NCBI RefSeq assembly: GCF_029227915.1
Contig: NC_079881.1
Coordinates: 14,233,501 to 14,297,500, forward strand
DNA from: Hydractinia symbiolongicarpus
Lineage: Eukaryota; Cnidaria; Hydrozoa; Anthoathecata; Hydractiniidae
Reading direction: 5' to 3'
Length of the DNA: 64,000 bases
Shown here: positions 26,701 to 32,570 of the stretch, piece by piece
Layout: the number at the start of each line of letters is the position of its first letter
Position numbering within the stretch: the stretch's first letter is position 1
The notes under the pieces: model-generated
The model's input: only the letters and a program-made list of their open reading frames with translations
Told to the model about the DNA's origin: nothing
Databases searched by the model: none
Position numbers and translations under genes: made by a program

Positions 26701-29700
26701 ACATCAATTTTCTTATAGCCCGCCAAAAACTTTAAGTGGCACTCTATCAAAAGCTTTTTGTAACTCTACAAAGACAAAGTAGAGATTACTTATCTTTAAA
26801 GGGGCTACGAACTAGTTAAAATGCTCACATTCTATATATCCCGCGCACATATTAAAAATCCAGCAAACGCATTTTGCACAATGAACAGACCAGGGCACTT
26901 TGCTCGCTGTTTCAACATTTTTTTCCAAAAGTATATTACAAAGAAATATTTCAGCGAGACTCATTCTGGATGCAAACATGACCAAGGCTGGGTAAGATAA
27001 ATCTATATGTGTGAGTATATGTATTACATACATGCCGGAGAAATAGCCAGTTTTGTTTTTCACCGCCATCAGCTCGACTTTCGTGAAGTCACTAAAGTCG
27101 AAAACCAACAGCCGTTCGGTAGCCCCTTTAATAAAGACTTTTCCTGAAGCTATCTGAGTAAAAATATTGCATCTGTAGTGCCACGCCCTAGGGTAAAACT
27201 AAATTGCATCATATCCACTTCAATTCTTTCTCTATCAATCACTAAACTTCAACCCACTATAATTACTTCTTTCTAATGCATCACCCTTGCCCTTGAAACA
27301 ATTCACTATTCTTGAAACAATTCACTATTACACTCGACTGCCAGTCACTTGGGATAACACTATACTTTATGTTATTAGCAAAATCCTAAAAATAAAAATA
27401 TTTCTGACTAAACCTAAAAATCTAGGTAACTAGCAAAACTTTCTGGGTCATTTTTTATTCTTTTGTTTGCTTTTTTATCTAGAAACTAATCATCTAAAGT
27501 TAAACAAGAAGCCCTGGGGGCTCTAAGAATTTCCCTGCGCTACCAAAATATTTGATGAAAACCTGCTAATTCGTTGTGTTATTGTGCCAAACATTCGAAG
27601 GGGTTTGGTGCATGAACCTCTGAAGATAAAGCCCATCAGTGACATTATATCTTACAGCAAACGCAAACAAAACGAAACGTGTCATAATAAACTTACATTT
27701 TAAAAGAAATTGCTAACAAAAAATACAGCCTATCATTCATGGTTGAAAGTCTTGCGATTGAAACGTTTATGGTCTTAAACGGCATTAGTTGACAAAAAAT
27801 CAAAATTTTGATGTGACCATCATTTTCAGCATACTTTTTTTGTCAATTGTGCCAAAATTTGTCAAAAATAAAGTAGTTTATTTTTAGACCAATTTTTGCC
27901 TAAAATGACATTTAGGTAACAAGAAATCAAAATTTTGATGTCACCATCATGTTCAGCATACTTTATTTGTTTACTGTGCCAAATTTTGTTAAAAATAAAG
28001 TAGTTTTAATTTTTGGACCTATTTTGGCCTGAAATGACATTTAGGTAAGAAGAAATCAAAATATTGATGTCACCATCATGTTCAGCATACTTTTTTTGTT
28101 AACTGTGCCGAATTTTGTCGAAAACAAATACCAATTTTGGCCTGAAGCGTCAATACTAGACTTCCCAGTAGTTAAGGAGCTTGGGTACGAAGTTTACATC
28201 TGTGACGGACCAACGTGAAATCCCAGGGTCGATTTTTTCTCAAAAAATGCTCCGAAAGAAAAAAACGATGGTTTTAAAGAATTTCCTACGCCTTCGGGCG
28301 CGGAAATTCAAAAAAAAACAAAGACTAAATTATCCCCAAAGTCTGTGATTCGCTATTTATAGTTCCATTCTGAAATAAAAAAATCGAGCTAAATAGCTAG
28401 TTAGCACAACCAATATAGGATTATAAGTTATAAGGCAATAATTTTGTAGGAGATTAGCCATAAATTTAAATGTCATTTTGGCAAAAAAATTATGTTAATC
28501 AATTAACCTTTATGATAAAGTTTGAATATGACATCATAATTTATGCAACATAATAAAATCTGAAATTCTTTAAATGTAAAAAGAGCTTTTTAATCATTTT
28601 ATACCTTGGTTTCCTTTAAAGTTGGAGATTTCCCAGTCTGTCAAAGTTTCTTAAAATTTAGCCTTTTTAAGTCTTATATTTTCGACCAACCAACCTATAG
28701 CACCACATTAACCTTCTACGTTACCATTTTGACAGTTTCAAGTAAACTATGGCGCCATAATAATCTCTACAGACCTCTTTTCATAGTTTTAAAGTAATCT
28801 AAATAGACTTTTTAGCAATTACGGTCCTGTTTTGGTAGTTTTACACAACCTACAGGGATGTTTTAGTACAAAAAAATTACCATTCATTATCAGCACAACA
28901 AAAAAGTTTATTTTGTAGTTAATGAGTATCTTTATTTAAAATTCCTCTGAAGTACAGTACAGTACAGTTAAGTTAATGTTTTCATATTTTTGATTGCTGT
29001 TATTTATGAATTCTATAGACTCTGTGCTGAAAAATTCTCAACAGGTTATTGTTATTATGAAAGTTATTATTCCTATTATTCCTTAGATGTTTGTTTTTCA
29101 TGATGTATACATGACTTAAAATGTCCGAAACTCCCCTCCACGATAGAGAAACTTAACAAAACTTTGCACACGTACTCATCGATACCTTTGCACCTTACGA
29201 CTACCTATTATTTTCGCTGAAGAAGCTGAGATAACCAATCTGTTTGATTGCTATTTGAAAAAGAAAAAGCTTTTTACGCGCCTAAGAAACATGTGCTCTT
29301 TAAGCCCTATGATTGGATTCGATATCGATGAACAAGCTGGAGTATAATCAATATGGCGTCCTTTAACTCTGCCCCTTTGAAAGGAATGACTCGTACCCTT
29401 TTGAGTTCGGTTTAGTTGAACAAAATCCGTTTCGTTAAAAACATAACTGGAAAAGAAAATTTGAAGGAGTATCAAGCATAGCTCATATTAAAATAACAGT
29501 CTACAACAATATTTGTGATTAAATTCTTAATATGGTCTTCATTCTTTCCCAATTTCACAAATATCAGAAGGAGAAAAAGAAAGAAACGACCTTGTTTAAA
29601 TAAGATTTCTGATACATCCGAAATCTTAATAAGTACAAGATGGAAAAGCTGAACTTTAAAATATTTTTTTTAAATTTTTTTCCACTATTTCCTTTATACC

Positions 29701-32076
29701 TGCTATTTCCCAACCTTTCAGGCAGATCTGCTTCTCATCAGCTGCATCATTTCGTTATACATCTCTATTAACCAATTTGTGTGCAATGGTTTGATAATCT
29801 AAAGTTTGAGCTAAAGACAGACCAGTCTTCTATGGTTTCTAACTCTTGACTGTTTTGTTGTCCATTGTTTGAGTGATTTAATCTGTGTACCAATTGGCGA
29901 ATTTTTTCTTCATTATTCTTTTTACATAACCATTAGGACCCCCTCGACATCAAGTGGTTGAAGGATGTAAGTAAAGTTTGCTGGAACACTCTGTAGCAAA
30001 ATGTGGTTATCAGCCAAGACCTTTAAAATCGGATTTGTCATCTGACCTTTAAATACATTCATTATTAGCAAAGCAGGATGACTTTTCTCCAATCCGAGTG
30101 AGTTCCTTTCTTTCTCGACATATGGAATAATGATTTCATTTAGCCATTTAATGGATTCTTCTTTATTACTATAGGATTTTGGATTCCACTCAATGAAAAT
30201 GTTGTTGGAAATTTTACTCTAGGTAGACTTAGCTGCGTTTTTTCGGCATAAATTATGAGGGGGGTAAAAATTTCCTGTCAAGGATTATTGTAAATGTCAA
30301 CGTGATCTTTCTCAGTAGCAAAATGTGGTTAACAGCCAAGACCTTTAAAGTCGGATTTGTCATCTGACCTTTAAATACATTCATTATTAGCAAAGCAGGA
30401 TGATTTTTATTTGAACCTTTTATCGGTACAGTTTCCGCATCTTTTGTTGCTAAGGTTCTGTTGGATACTGGGACATATTTCGAAGGTGTCTGGTCAAGAT
30501 TAAGAACCATTGATAGTGGAATGTTGTTATTCTCGATTTTTCTTACAATATCATGAAGGTAGGAGGTTACAAGTTCTTTACAAAGAGCTTTAAGAAAGGG
30601 AACTTCGAAACAAACTCTGTGCCCAGTTGGATCCACTTATATCAATATGGTCGAGTATCAAAGGTCATATAGTTTTGCAGCGTTACCAAAATCAGAGAGT
30701 TACTTCCTTTGTTGACTAGCAAAGTCTTGTCAATTGAGGTAAAAGGTAGGTTGTATGAGGCCTGTGTAAGAAGTGTTTTGTTGTACGGTAGTGAGACATG
30801 GGCAGTGAAAGGAAAAGGAGAAAGGAATGATATGAGAATGGTTAGGTGGATGTGTAACGCCAGTCTGAAAGACAGAAAGAGTTCAGATGAGCTAAGAAGC
30901 AGGTTAAGTATCCGTAGAATTAAAGATGTTATCCAGCTAAGAAGACTGAATTGGCCTGGGCACTTGCAAAGAATGGAGGAGGATAATTGGGCAAGAAAGT
31001 GTAGAGACTTGATAGTTCCTGGGGCAAAGCCCAGATGCAGACCGAGAAAAACTTGGCAGGAGGTTATAAGGACAGACTTGATACAGAAGAAGTTGAGTTT
31101 AGACCTAACACAGTCTAGATCAGATTGGAAGAGGGTCATTAATATACCCTGTCCAACCCATGCTAGCATGGAAAACGGACGTTAAGCCGAGAATGATGAT
31201 TATGATGAACTATATTGTCTGCCGAAAGAAGAGAATATAATGGGATCTTCTTTTGAAAACAAACATGCCAAACTGCCTATGGAGCCTGTATGGCCAAAAA
31301 AGAGGAAAACTCCAAAGCAATGGAAAACCATCAAAAGGATGTAAAGATATACAGAACTTCTTCCAAAAAAGGCAAAGGAAAAACGAGACTACACAAAAAA
31401 AGTTGAGAAAAACAAAAACCTTTCAGATACTGATTTCGCTGTTACTATTGACTAAAGTGACTTTTTATATATTTTTATTAGGATACTTTTTATAACTATT
31501 TTTACCACGATTGGCACTGTGGTAAACATTTTGTGCAATTTCAGGACAACATTTTAGTTGGCCAATCCAATAGACTCCTTTGTTTTTTATTATTGTATCA
31601 CCAGAAACAATAACAACAAACCATAGGCAAAAAGGGTGTGCACACATTTGAAAAGTTCTTTAGGCATGATAGAAGACTGCATATGTCAGATGTGTTAAAA
31701 CTCTCCCTAAGACAGTTGAGAGAGATGTGCGATGCAAGTTTGAGTGTGGTTTTCCTTAGCTGGTGAAATCCTAATGATCGGGACTGCAGACCACACCAAT
31801 CATAGAAACATATCCCACATAGTTTTTTGGGTTTTTTTTACCTCACAGAAAACCATTAGCCACTTTTGAAGTGGTCCCCACCATAGTGATTGCAGTAATT
31901 TCATTGAATTAAGTAAACTATCATAGTTTGTTTCTGAAAAACGTTAGAGTTTATTGAGTCCTTTGTGAGGGAAAGAAATATATATATACCTGCTTTTTAG
32001 TTTCTTTAGCATCTAAATCTTACCTGCCTACTCTCTGATCAGCAAGCTGCTTAACACGATACAACTGCTTCTTCAT
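4458..32076 (-). CDS. ARHGAP17-like: ARHGAP17/ARHGAP44 (RICH)-like BAR-RhoGAP gene, partial
   Basis: Spliced minus-strand gene. Coding exons found, in order: 32024-32076 (start ATG), 21830-21869, 21649-21750, 21469-21545, 20945-21056, [one not found], 14700-14889, 11611-11652, [one not found], 5576-5703, 4775-4822, 4631-4694, 4458-4539. All have AG/GT borders and the phases of adjacent exons agree. The product opens MKKQLYRVKQLADQRVGRAE, close to human RICH1/2, followed by a BAR domain (membrane-curvature dimer) and a RhoGAP domain with GLFR (arginine finger) and KLYLRELPDPLLTFELFEEW. RICH proteins are GTPase-activating proteins for Cdc42/Rac acting at membranes and junctions; that role is inferred here from homology. 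The rest of the GAP domain and the tail lie beyond the left edge. The introns, up to about 10 kb, are filled with transposons. Confidence 0.93.
5706..7437. other. Intron sequence with TTAAC-rich repeat remnants
   Basis: No coding region recognised. Segments around 5780-5880 and 6120-6280 carry repeated TTAATT/GTTAAT words. The end at 6247-6275 reads CCGTTAATTTTCTGGAATAAGG, very similar to the right terminus of the MITE nested in the LINE at 32.87-33.47 kb. A decayed copy of that MITE family is likely. A (GT)n microsatellite of about 20 bp is at 6061-6080. One short BAR-GAP linker exon of the host gene is expected somewhere between 5.7 and 11.6 kb but was not identified. Confidence 0.45.
7438..8036. 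mobile_element. Non-autonomous TIR element (~0.6 kb)
   Basis: Left end (from about 7438) reads CTTGGTTTCCACTGGTAACG; the reverse complement of the right end (about 8036) reads GGCTTGGTTTCCACTGGTGA. This gives an imperfect TIR of about 20 bp. A second inverted copy of the motif (CACAGTGGAAAC) lies inside at about 7510, making a foldback of about 90 bp at the left end. A(n)T(n) runs of 14 and 10 lie at 7975-8000. No coding capacity. The target duplication could not be fixed and the superfamily is unknown. Located in an intron of the ARHGAP17-like gene. Confidence 0.6.
8489..8770 (+). repeat. Left TIR with internal sub-repeats
   Basis: Inverted partner of the arm ending near 11295. After the outer 30 bp come about seven partial units, each combining ACATTATATG(A/C) with GGTTTGTTAA-like words (for example around 8620-8760). 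These spaced repeats resemble transposase-binding arrays inside long TIRs. The plus-strand gene begins about 100 bp downstream (ATG 8870), so the arm may also supply its promoter. Confidence 0.65.
8870..9807 (+). pseudogene. SAM-domain and zinc-finger protein of the transposon (frame-broken)
   Basis: The start ATG at 8870 follows AACAAAC. The first block (8870-9200) includes a SAM-like domain: EVMLNKVGLGHLNQRFEEKQ, then DLELSRLGVSTLEDRIRLKE. A +1 shift near 9150 leads to the second block (9157-9429) with GRPWTISFVYLASKYACRVP and GFKKIKIDM. Another shift near 9411 leads to the third block (9411-9807) with GGGQSKAYIRPIQKNLSTW and a zinc-finger-like CIPCGNQFLLKDLRNHVRRC. I recall the same domain order (sometimes with a C-terminal HECT-like part, absent here) in proteins repeated in cnidarian and fish genomes. 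Its function in transposition is unknown. The tail is acidic (Asp-rich). It overlaps the 3' end of the opposing transposase gene. Confidence 0.7.
9780..10761 (-). pseudogene. rve/DDE integrase-like transposase (frame-broken)
   Basis: Minus-strand gene starting near 10761. The N-terminal block (10761-10550) ends in a stop near 10546. The frame resumes at 10479 with FYVKEISSLLGVSERTIYRR, a helix-turn-helix, and continues to about 10190 with YPNCGEGMLIPVLKQQGI. The catalytic core is scattered over frames: GAIDGYSR (Asp, about 10070), LPMCVRSDKGMENV (Asp, about 9950) and STHNQRIERLWRDV (Glu, about 9870). Together they give a plausible D-D-E triad. It ends with FYKLFYYMEEQGI near 9780, tail to tail with the SAM/zinc-finger gene. 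Decayed. Confidence 0.75.
10960..11295 (-). repeat. Right TIR with internal sub-repeats
   Basis: Inverted counterpart of 8489-8770. It contains repeated AACAAACCGCATATAATGTT-like units (around 10990, 11030, 11080 and 11100) and ends outward with CTTCAATACAGGCC. The number of units differs from the left arm, so the sub-repeats have expanded or contracted since the element was symmetric. Confidence 0.65.
11611..11652 (-). CDS. ARHGAP17-like: Micro-exon of the BAR domain, ARHGAP17-like
   Basis: A 42-bp exon between CTGCAG and GTAATA encoding LMKAQMRYHEASLE, the equivalent of LLEAQADYHRKALAVLE at the end of the human RICH1 BAR domain. It is in frame with the previous exon (phase 0). It lies between the transposon ending near 11.3 kb and the hAT-like element starting near 11.87 kb, so it is a host island of under 0.6 kb. 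Confidence 0.88.
12280..13230 (-). pseudogene. hAT-like transposase remnant
   Basis: Minus-strand reading, with stops and shifts. Near 13150 it gives MFPNSSIAKSYSM, then KLIYDVNNVPYSFLFDETTR (about 13060-13000), YWSNRHNKVACACVGSLFVG and HCTVVDLVEN. The pattern FDE(S/T)..(V)KKQ...YW......GH.T matches a hAT-like transposase family common in cnidarians and echinoderms; the Asp of FDET would be the first catalytic residue. Further on come FSEDDADRVTRKEIADA and a Lys-rich block, VDRSLVQQAFSKIEVGTKRK (12540-12480). The second half of the nuclease is not seen in order. Inactive. Confidence 0.6.
13560..13970. repeat. Dispersed repeat with internal ~130-bp units (copy 1)
   Basis: Two units, each with TTGATCAGC(G/A)(G/T)TT(C/T)AAG, then TCTA(T/C)ACAA, a poly-T/A run and ACATTTTC. 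The segment ends with CTGCCTCAGTGGATTTTTG near 13920. The same words occur in inverted orientation at 49.5-50.1 kb, where they are joined to TGACGTCAGCAA motifs. No coding capacity; probably a non-autonomous element family. Confidence 0.6.
14700..14889 (-). CDS. ARHGAP17-like: BAR-domain exon, ARHGAP17-like
   Basis: A 190-bp exon with acceptor TTTTAG and donor GTAAGC. It encodes WLNAVKVSQTSGGNKVDAVA, then KAELLKGDLEDQTALFQQIQ and DNLATEMFTFVAGERTYAQW. This is the third BAR helix of RICH proteins, equivalent to the human segment with EQCKDQLAADMYNFMAKEGEY. It starts in phase 2 (one base completes a split codon) and ends in phase 0, consistent with the next exon at 11.6 kb. Confidence 0.93.
14890..15871. 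repeat. Intron with two families of short AT-rich repeats
   Basis: 15300-15490 carries repeated AAATTAACACAG and TTAATTAAC words related to the MITE at 32.87-33.47 kb. 15600-15790 carries three imperfect ~60-bp units built from TTACATTGCCGTATTTTGTTA, CATTAAGAAA and TTTCCTACAAAGTTT. The same unit occurs in the arms of the inverted-repeat element at 19.4-20.4 kb. No genes recognised. Confidence 0.5.
16030..16192 (-). pseudogene. Penelope-like/retroelement ORF fragment
   Basis: The minus-strand reading MDNLAENKKRKRNIIWFNPP followed by GKLFLLLIDKHFP matches a block (RNIIWFNPP(Y/F)...V.T.(I/V)GK.FL.L(I/V).KHFP) that I associate with polyproteins of Penelope-like retroelements in cnidarians. It lies between reverse transcriptase and the GIY-YIG nuclease. 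Only about 50 codons match; downstream the frame decays. Clade assignment is from memory. Confidence 0.5.
16690..18760 (+). mobile_element. PIF/Harbinger-type transposon remnant
   Basis: Two plus-strand coding scraps of one nuclease family. The first (17150-17340) reads LRMSPARLEHLLSLVGPLIQ and, after a +1 shift, AQERLILTLAFLASGESQQ, the N-terminal region of HARBI1-like nucleases. The second (17760-17937) ends with LKSYFNSEESSVKWQTAYIR, the usual C-terminal tail (YF....G.V.WQ..Y). The catalytic middle is deleted. A 20-bp block, ATTCAAAGGGGGGTGATTCA, occurs in direct orientation on both sides (about 16710 and 18711). Coordinates of the element are approximate. Confidence 0.6.
19310..20410. mobile_element. 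~1-kb inverted-repeat element
   Basis: The arm 19375-19560 is the inverted copy of 20220-20406. Shared words include GATAACAATTGTTAA, AAGTTTTTTGAATTTATAAC, ACAAGGTGTT and AAGCTTTTCAATCAATTCTT. The unique centre of about 650 bp has no coding potential. The arms are built from the ~60-bp sub-repeat also found at 15.6-15.8 kb. This fits a foldback or long-TIR non-autonomous transposon. Outer boundaries and target duplication were not resolved. Confidence 0.65.
20945..21869 (-). CDS. ARHGAP17-like: BAR-domain exons 2-5, ARHGAP17-like
   Basis: Four exons in one cluster: 21830-21869 (AEKTDLLTEDLQH), 21649-21750 (VEKSLEKIKIACSST...GPDAERRK), 21469-21545 (KKLNQFQFGQSMLECGQML) and 20945-21056 (MSAGETQSVISAELATYETE...LAPLQKLIE). 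Lengths of 40, 102, 77 and 112 bp fit the phases exactly. The stretch DAERRK and the LxPLxxLxE motif are conserved in RICH-type BAR domains. The donor after LIE is GTAAG. The next BAR segment (expected to resemble IPxIxKxRKQLxKLxLD) was not found between 14.9 and 20.9 kb. Confidence 0.92.
22727..23186. mobile_element. TTAA-flanked MITE (460 bp)
   Basis: Perfect 14-bp TIR: GGTGGCAGTAACCC at 22727-22740 and GGGTTACTGCCACC at 23173-23186. Each is flanked by TTAA (22723-22726 and 23187-23190), the target duplication typical of piggyBac and Kolobok elements. No coding capacity, so non-autonomous. Located in the first large intron of the ARHGAP17-like gene. Confidence 0.88.
23191..24210. other. Intron sequence, nothing recognised
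   Basis: Open readings here (for example 23223-23420 and 23907-24191) are short, AT-driven and show no domain I recognise. No inverted termini or tandem structure was seen. Confidence 0.4.
24215..24505. repeat. Cluster of palindromic GTTATAACG motifs
   Basis: The near-palindrome CGTTATAACG or close variants (GTTATAACGC, GCGTTATAAC, GCGTTATACA, GTGTTATAATGC) appears at least six times between 24219 and 24497, on both orientations. There is no coding. It may be a decayed inverted-repeat element or subterminal repeats of one. Confidence 0.5.
24540..24885. repeat. ~60-bp tandem repeat array
   Basis: About five to six diverged units of the pattern (T)CTA(C/G)GGCGATCTTTTTGATTT, TACGATCC(C/T)(G/T)TTTT, CATGATTTTTAAAC. 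Units vary by indels; one has a short internal duplication (TTTCTACGATTTCTACGATT, about 24716). A weaker relative occurs at 28800-28860. Minisatellite-like, non-coding. Confidence 0.7.
24940..24980. repeat. Short perfect-type hairpin
   Basis: GCTACTATGATTTTGGAAC and GTTCCAAAACATAGTAGC are inverted copies separated by about four bases. They form a stem of about 18 bp with one bulged A. It lies just beyond the tandem array. No associated gene; it could be a tiny foldback element or a structured RNA, with nothing to choose between them. Confidence 0.6.
25810..27300 (-). mobile_element. LINE copy 3 (minus strand), with nested MITE
   Basis: The minus strand gives reverse-transcriptase motifs FTLGRGTTDAIFLLR (about 27210-27150), then after the nested MITE NLYFVFVELQKAFDRVPLK (about 26785-26730), then MVQSMYSKATSRVRI and VAVCVHQGSVL (about 26670-26600). 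The shared LINE C-terminus follows at 26260-25815 (GSETWAVKQEDLDRLKR-type reading, AKPRGRP). The 3' end at 25815 matches the other two copies. An unrelated or heavily decayed block at 26280-26560 separates polymerase and C-terminus. The catalytic YxDD box was not seen. Inactive. Confidence 0.8.
26800..27127. mobile_element. TTAA-flanked MITE (328 bp) nested in LINE
   Basis: The left end AGGGGCTACGAAC and the inverted right end AGGGGCTACCGAAC form imperfect TIRs. TTAA is duplicated on both sides (26796-26799 and 27128-27131). Removing 26800-27131 rejoins the LINE reading between LLR.LQEKSL and KISNLYFVF. An open frame of about 98 codons spans the MITE on the minus strand but has no recognisable domain and is probably chance. 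Confidence 0.82.
27505..28325. mobile_element. Dispersed repeat element, copy A, with internal tandem units
   Basis: Begins AAGAAGCCCTGGGGGCTCTA and ends at CCTTCGGGCGCGGAAATTC. Inside are about three units of ~120 bp built on AAATCAAAATTTTGATGTCA, CCATCAT(T/G)TTCAGCATACTT and TAAAGTAGTTTTAATTTTT. The 3' end is a hairpin: GAATTTCC..GCC, TTCG loop, GGCGCGGAAATTC. A second copy (35585-36510) shares start, end and units but has more units. Non-coding. The architecture (central minisatellite, 3' hairpin) recalls non-autonomous Helentron/DINE-type elements; this is inference only. Confidence 0.72.
28330..29690. other. No recognised feature
   Basis: AT-rich sequence. An open frame at 28606-28794 and one at 29251-29475 (minus) show no domain or repeat relationship. 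A stretch near 28800-28860 weakly resembles the 24.5-kb tandem unit. In gene terms this is part of the first large intron of the ARHGAP17-like gene. Confidence 0.4.
29710..30640 (-). pseudogene. pogo-like DDE transposase remnant with internal duplication
   Basis: Minus-strand reading starts inside the catalytic domain: IPLSMVLNLDQTPSKYVPVS (Asp of LDQTP), then further down KFLPPSLIYAEKTQLSLPRV and a block HPALLIMNVFKGQMTNP (Asp position mutated to Asn; usually LLIxDxFxGQ). After a shift near 29950 it continues with CRGGPNGYVKRIMKKKFANW, the conserved pogo C-terminal region. The HPALLIMNVFKGQMTNP block occurs twice: in its proper place (about 30090-29995) and pasted after VPIKGSN (about 30403-30314), displacing the normal sequence. 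Decayed; the element is abutted by LINE copy 2 at about 30.65 kb. Confidence 0.75.
30690..31210 (+). mobile_element. LINE 3' end, copy 2
   Basis: Open from about 30709 to 31185. It carries the same C-terminal reading as copy 1 (LTSKVLSIEVKGRLYEACVR, LLYGSETWAVKG, NDMRMVRWMCNASL, GKAKP-type and RPRKTWQEVI). A short in-frame deletion removes the equivalents of QEDLDR between AVK and ERND. Where copy 1 has a stop this copy has TGG. It ends with the shared GTTAAGCCGAGAATGATGAT. Strongly 5'-truncated. Confidence 0.85.
31215..32020. other. Intron between LINE copy 2 and the first coding exon
   Basis: No gene recognised. A Lys-rich open frame at 31253-31492 (GKLQSNGKPSKGCKDIQNFF) might be a retroelement scrap but shows no identifiable domain. 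The donor of the first coding exon is at 32023. Confidence 0.35.
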
Positions 32077-32084
32077 CTCCCCCT
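32024..32084 (-). CDS. ARHGAP17-like: First coding exon, ARHGAP17-like
   Basis: The start ATG is at 32076-32074. Seventeen codons encode MKKQLYRVKQLADQRVG, then two bases of an Arg codon completed by exon 2. The donor GTAAG follows at 32023. Just upstream of the ATG the minus strand reads TTTCATAG followed by GGGGAG, a plausible acceptor, so this exon probably carries 6 bases of 5'UTR and a non-coding first exon (and promoter) lies further upstream. This is the N-terminal amphipathic helix region of the BAR domain. The short length and match with human RICH1 (MKKQFNRMKQL...) make the start choice firm. Confidence 0.92.
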
Positions 32085-32304
32085 ATGAAAGATTTATAAT
32101 AGCCTTCTTCTGTACTTCACTTTTTGTTATAAACTAAAAAAAATCATGCAGCTGTATTCCACAGGTCACAGGTTAAAATTTTAAAATGTTCCAAATTATG
32201 ACAATGCAAATAATTTTAGCCATTTCCAGTTTCGTGATGCAGCGCCAATACAAAATACGCAGTACAGAAAATTTTTGACATTTTTTGCAATCTTTAACAC
32301 TTGT

Positions 32305-32570
32305 CAGAAGAACCCCCACGCCCCTTTCAGTCTTTTTCAGGAATTTTAGAGTAGGTGTGCGATGATTCTCACGTGTAAATCAAGTAATGCGTGCGATGAA
32401 AACGTGAAGATGTAAATGCAAAGAATGTTACACATGCGATGTGGTTAGTAGTTAATTATTGTCCTAACATTCTTTGCACATGCGTTTTATATATCGCATG
32501 CGTTACTTGATTTACATGTGCGAATCATCGCACACCTACTCAAATATTCCTGAAAAAGACTGGGGGTTCT
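32305..32570. mobile_element. Foldback element (~260 bp)
   Basis: The arms read AGTCTTTTTCAGGAAT, TTTAGAGTAGGTGTGCGATG, ATTCTCACGTGTAAATCAAG (left) and the inverse with few mismatches on the right (CACACCTACTC, AAATATTCCTGAAAAAGACT). The centre contains GCAAAGAATGTTA and its inverse. The left arm has about 10 extra bases after AACCCCC. An almost complete palindrome of this size would form a long hairpin in RNA. It lies just upstream of the first coding exon of the host gene and inside the tail of a LINE. Confidence 0.8.

Noticed and set aside
26812-27108. 98-codon minus-strand frame as a gene
   Set aside because: It lies wholly within the TTAA MITE and overlaps its termini; no domain. Chance open frame.
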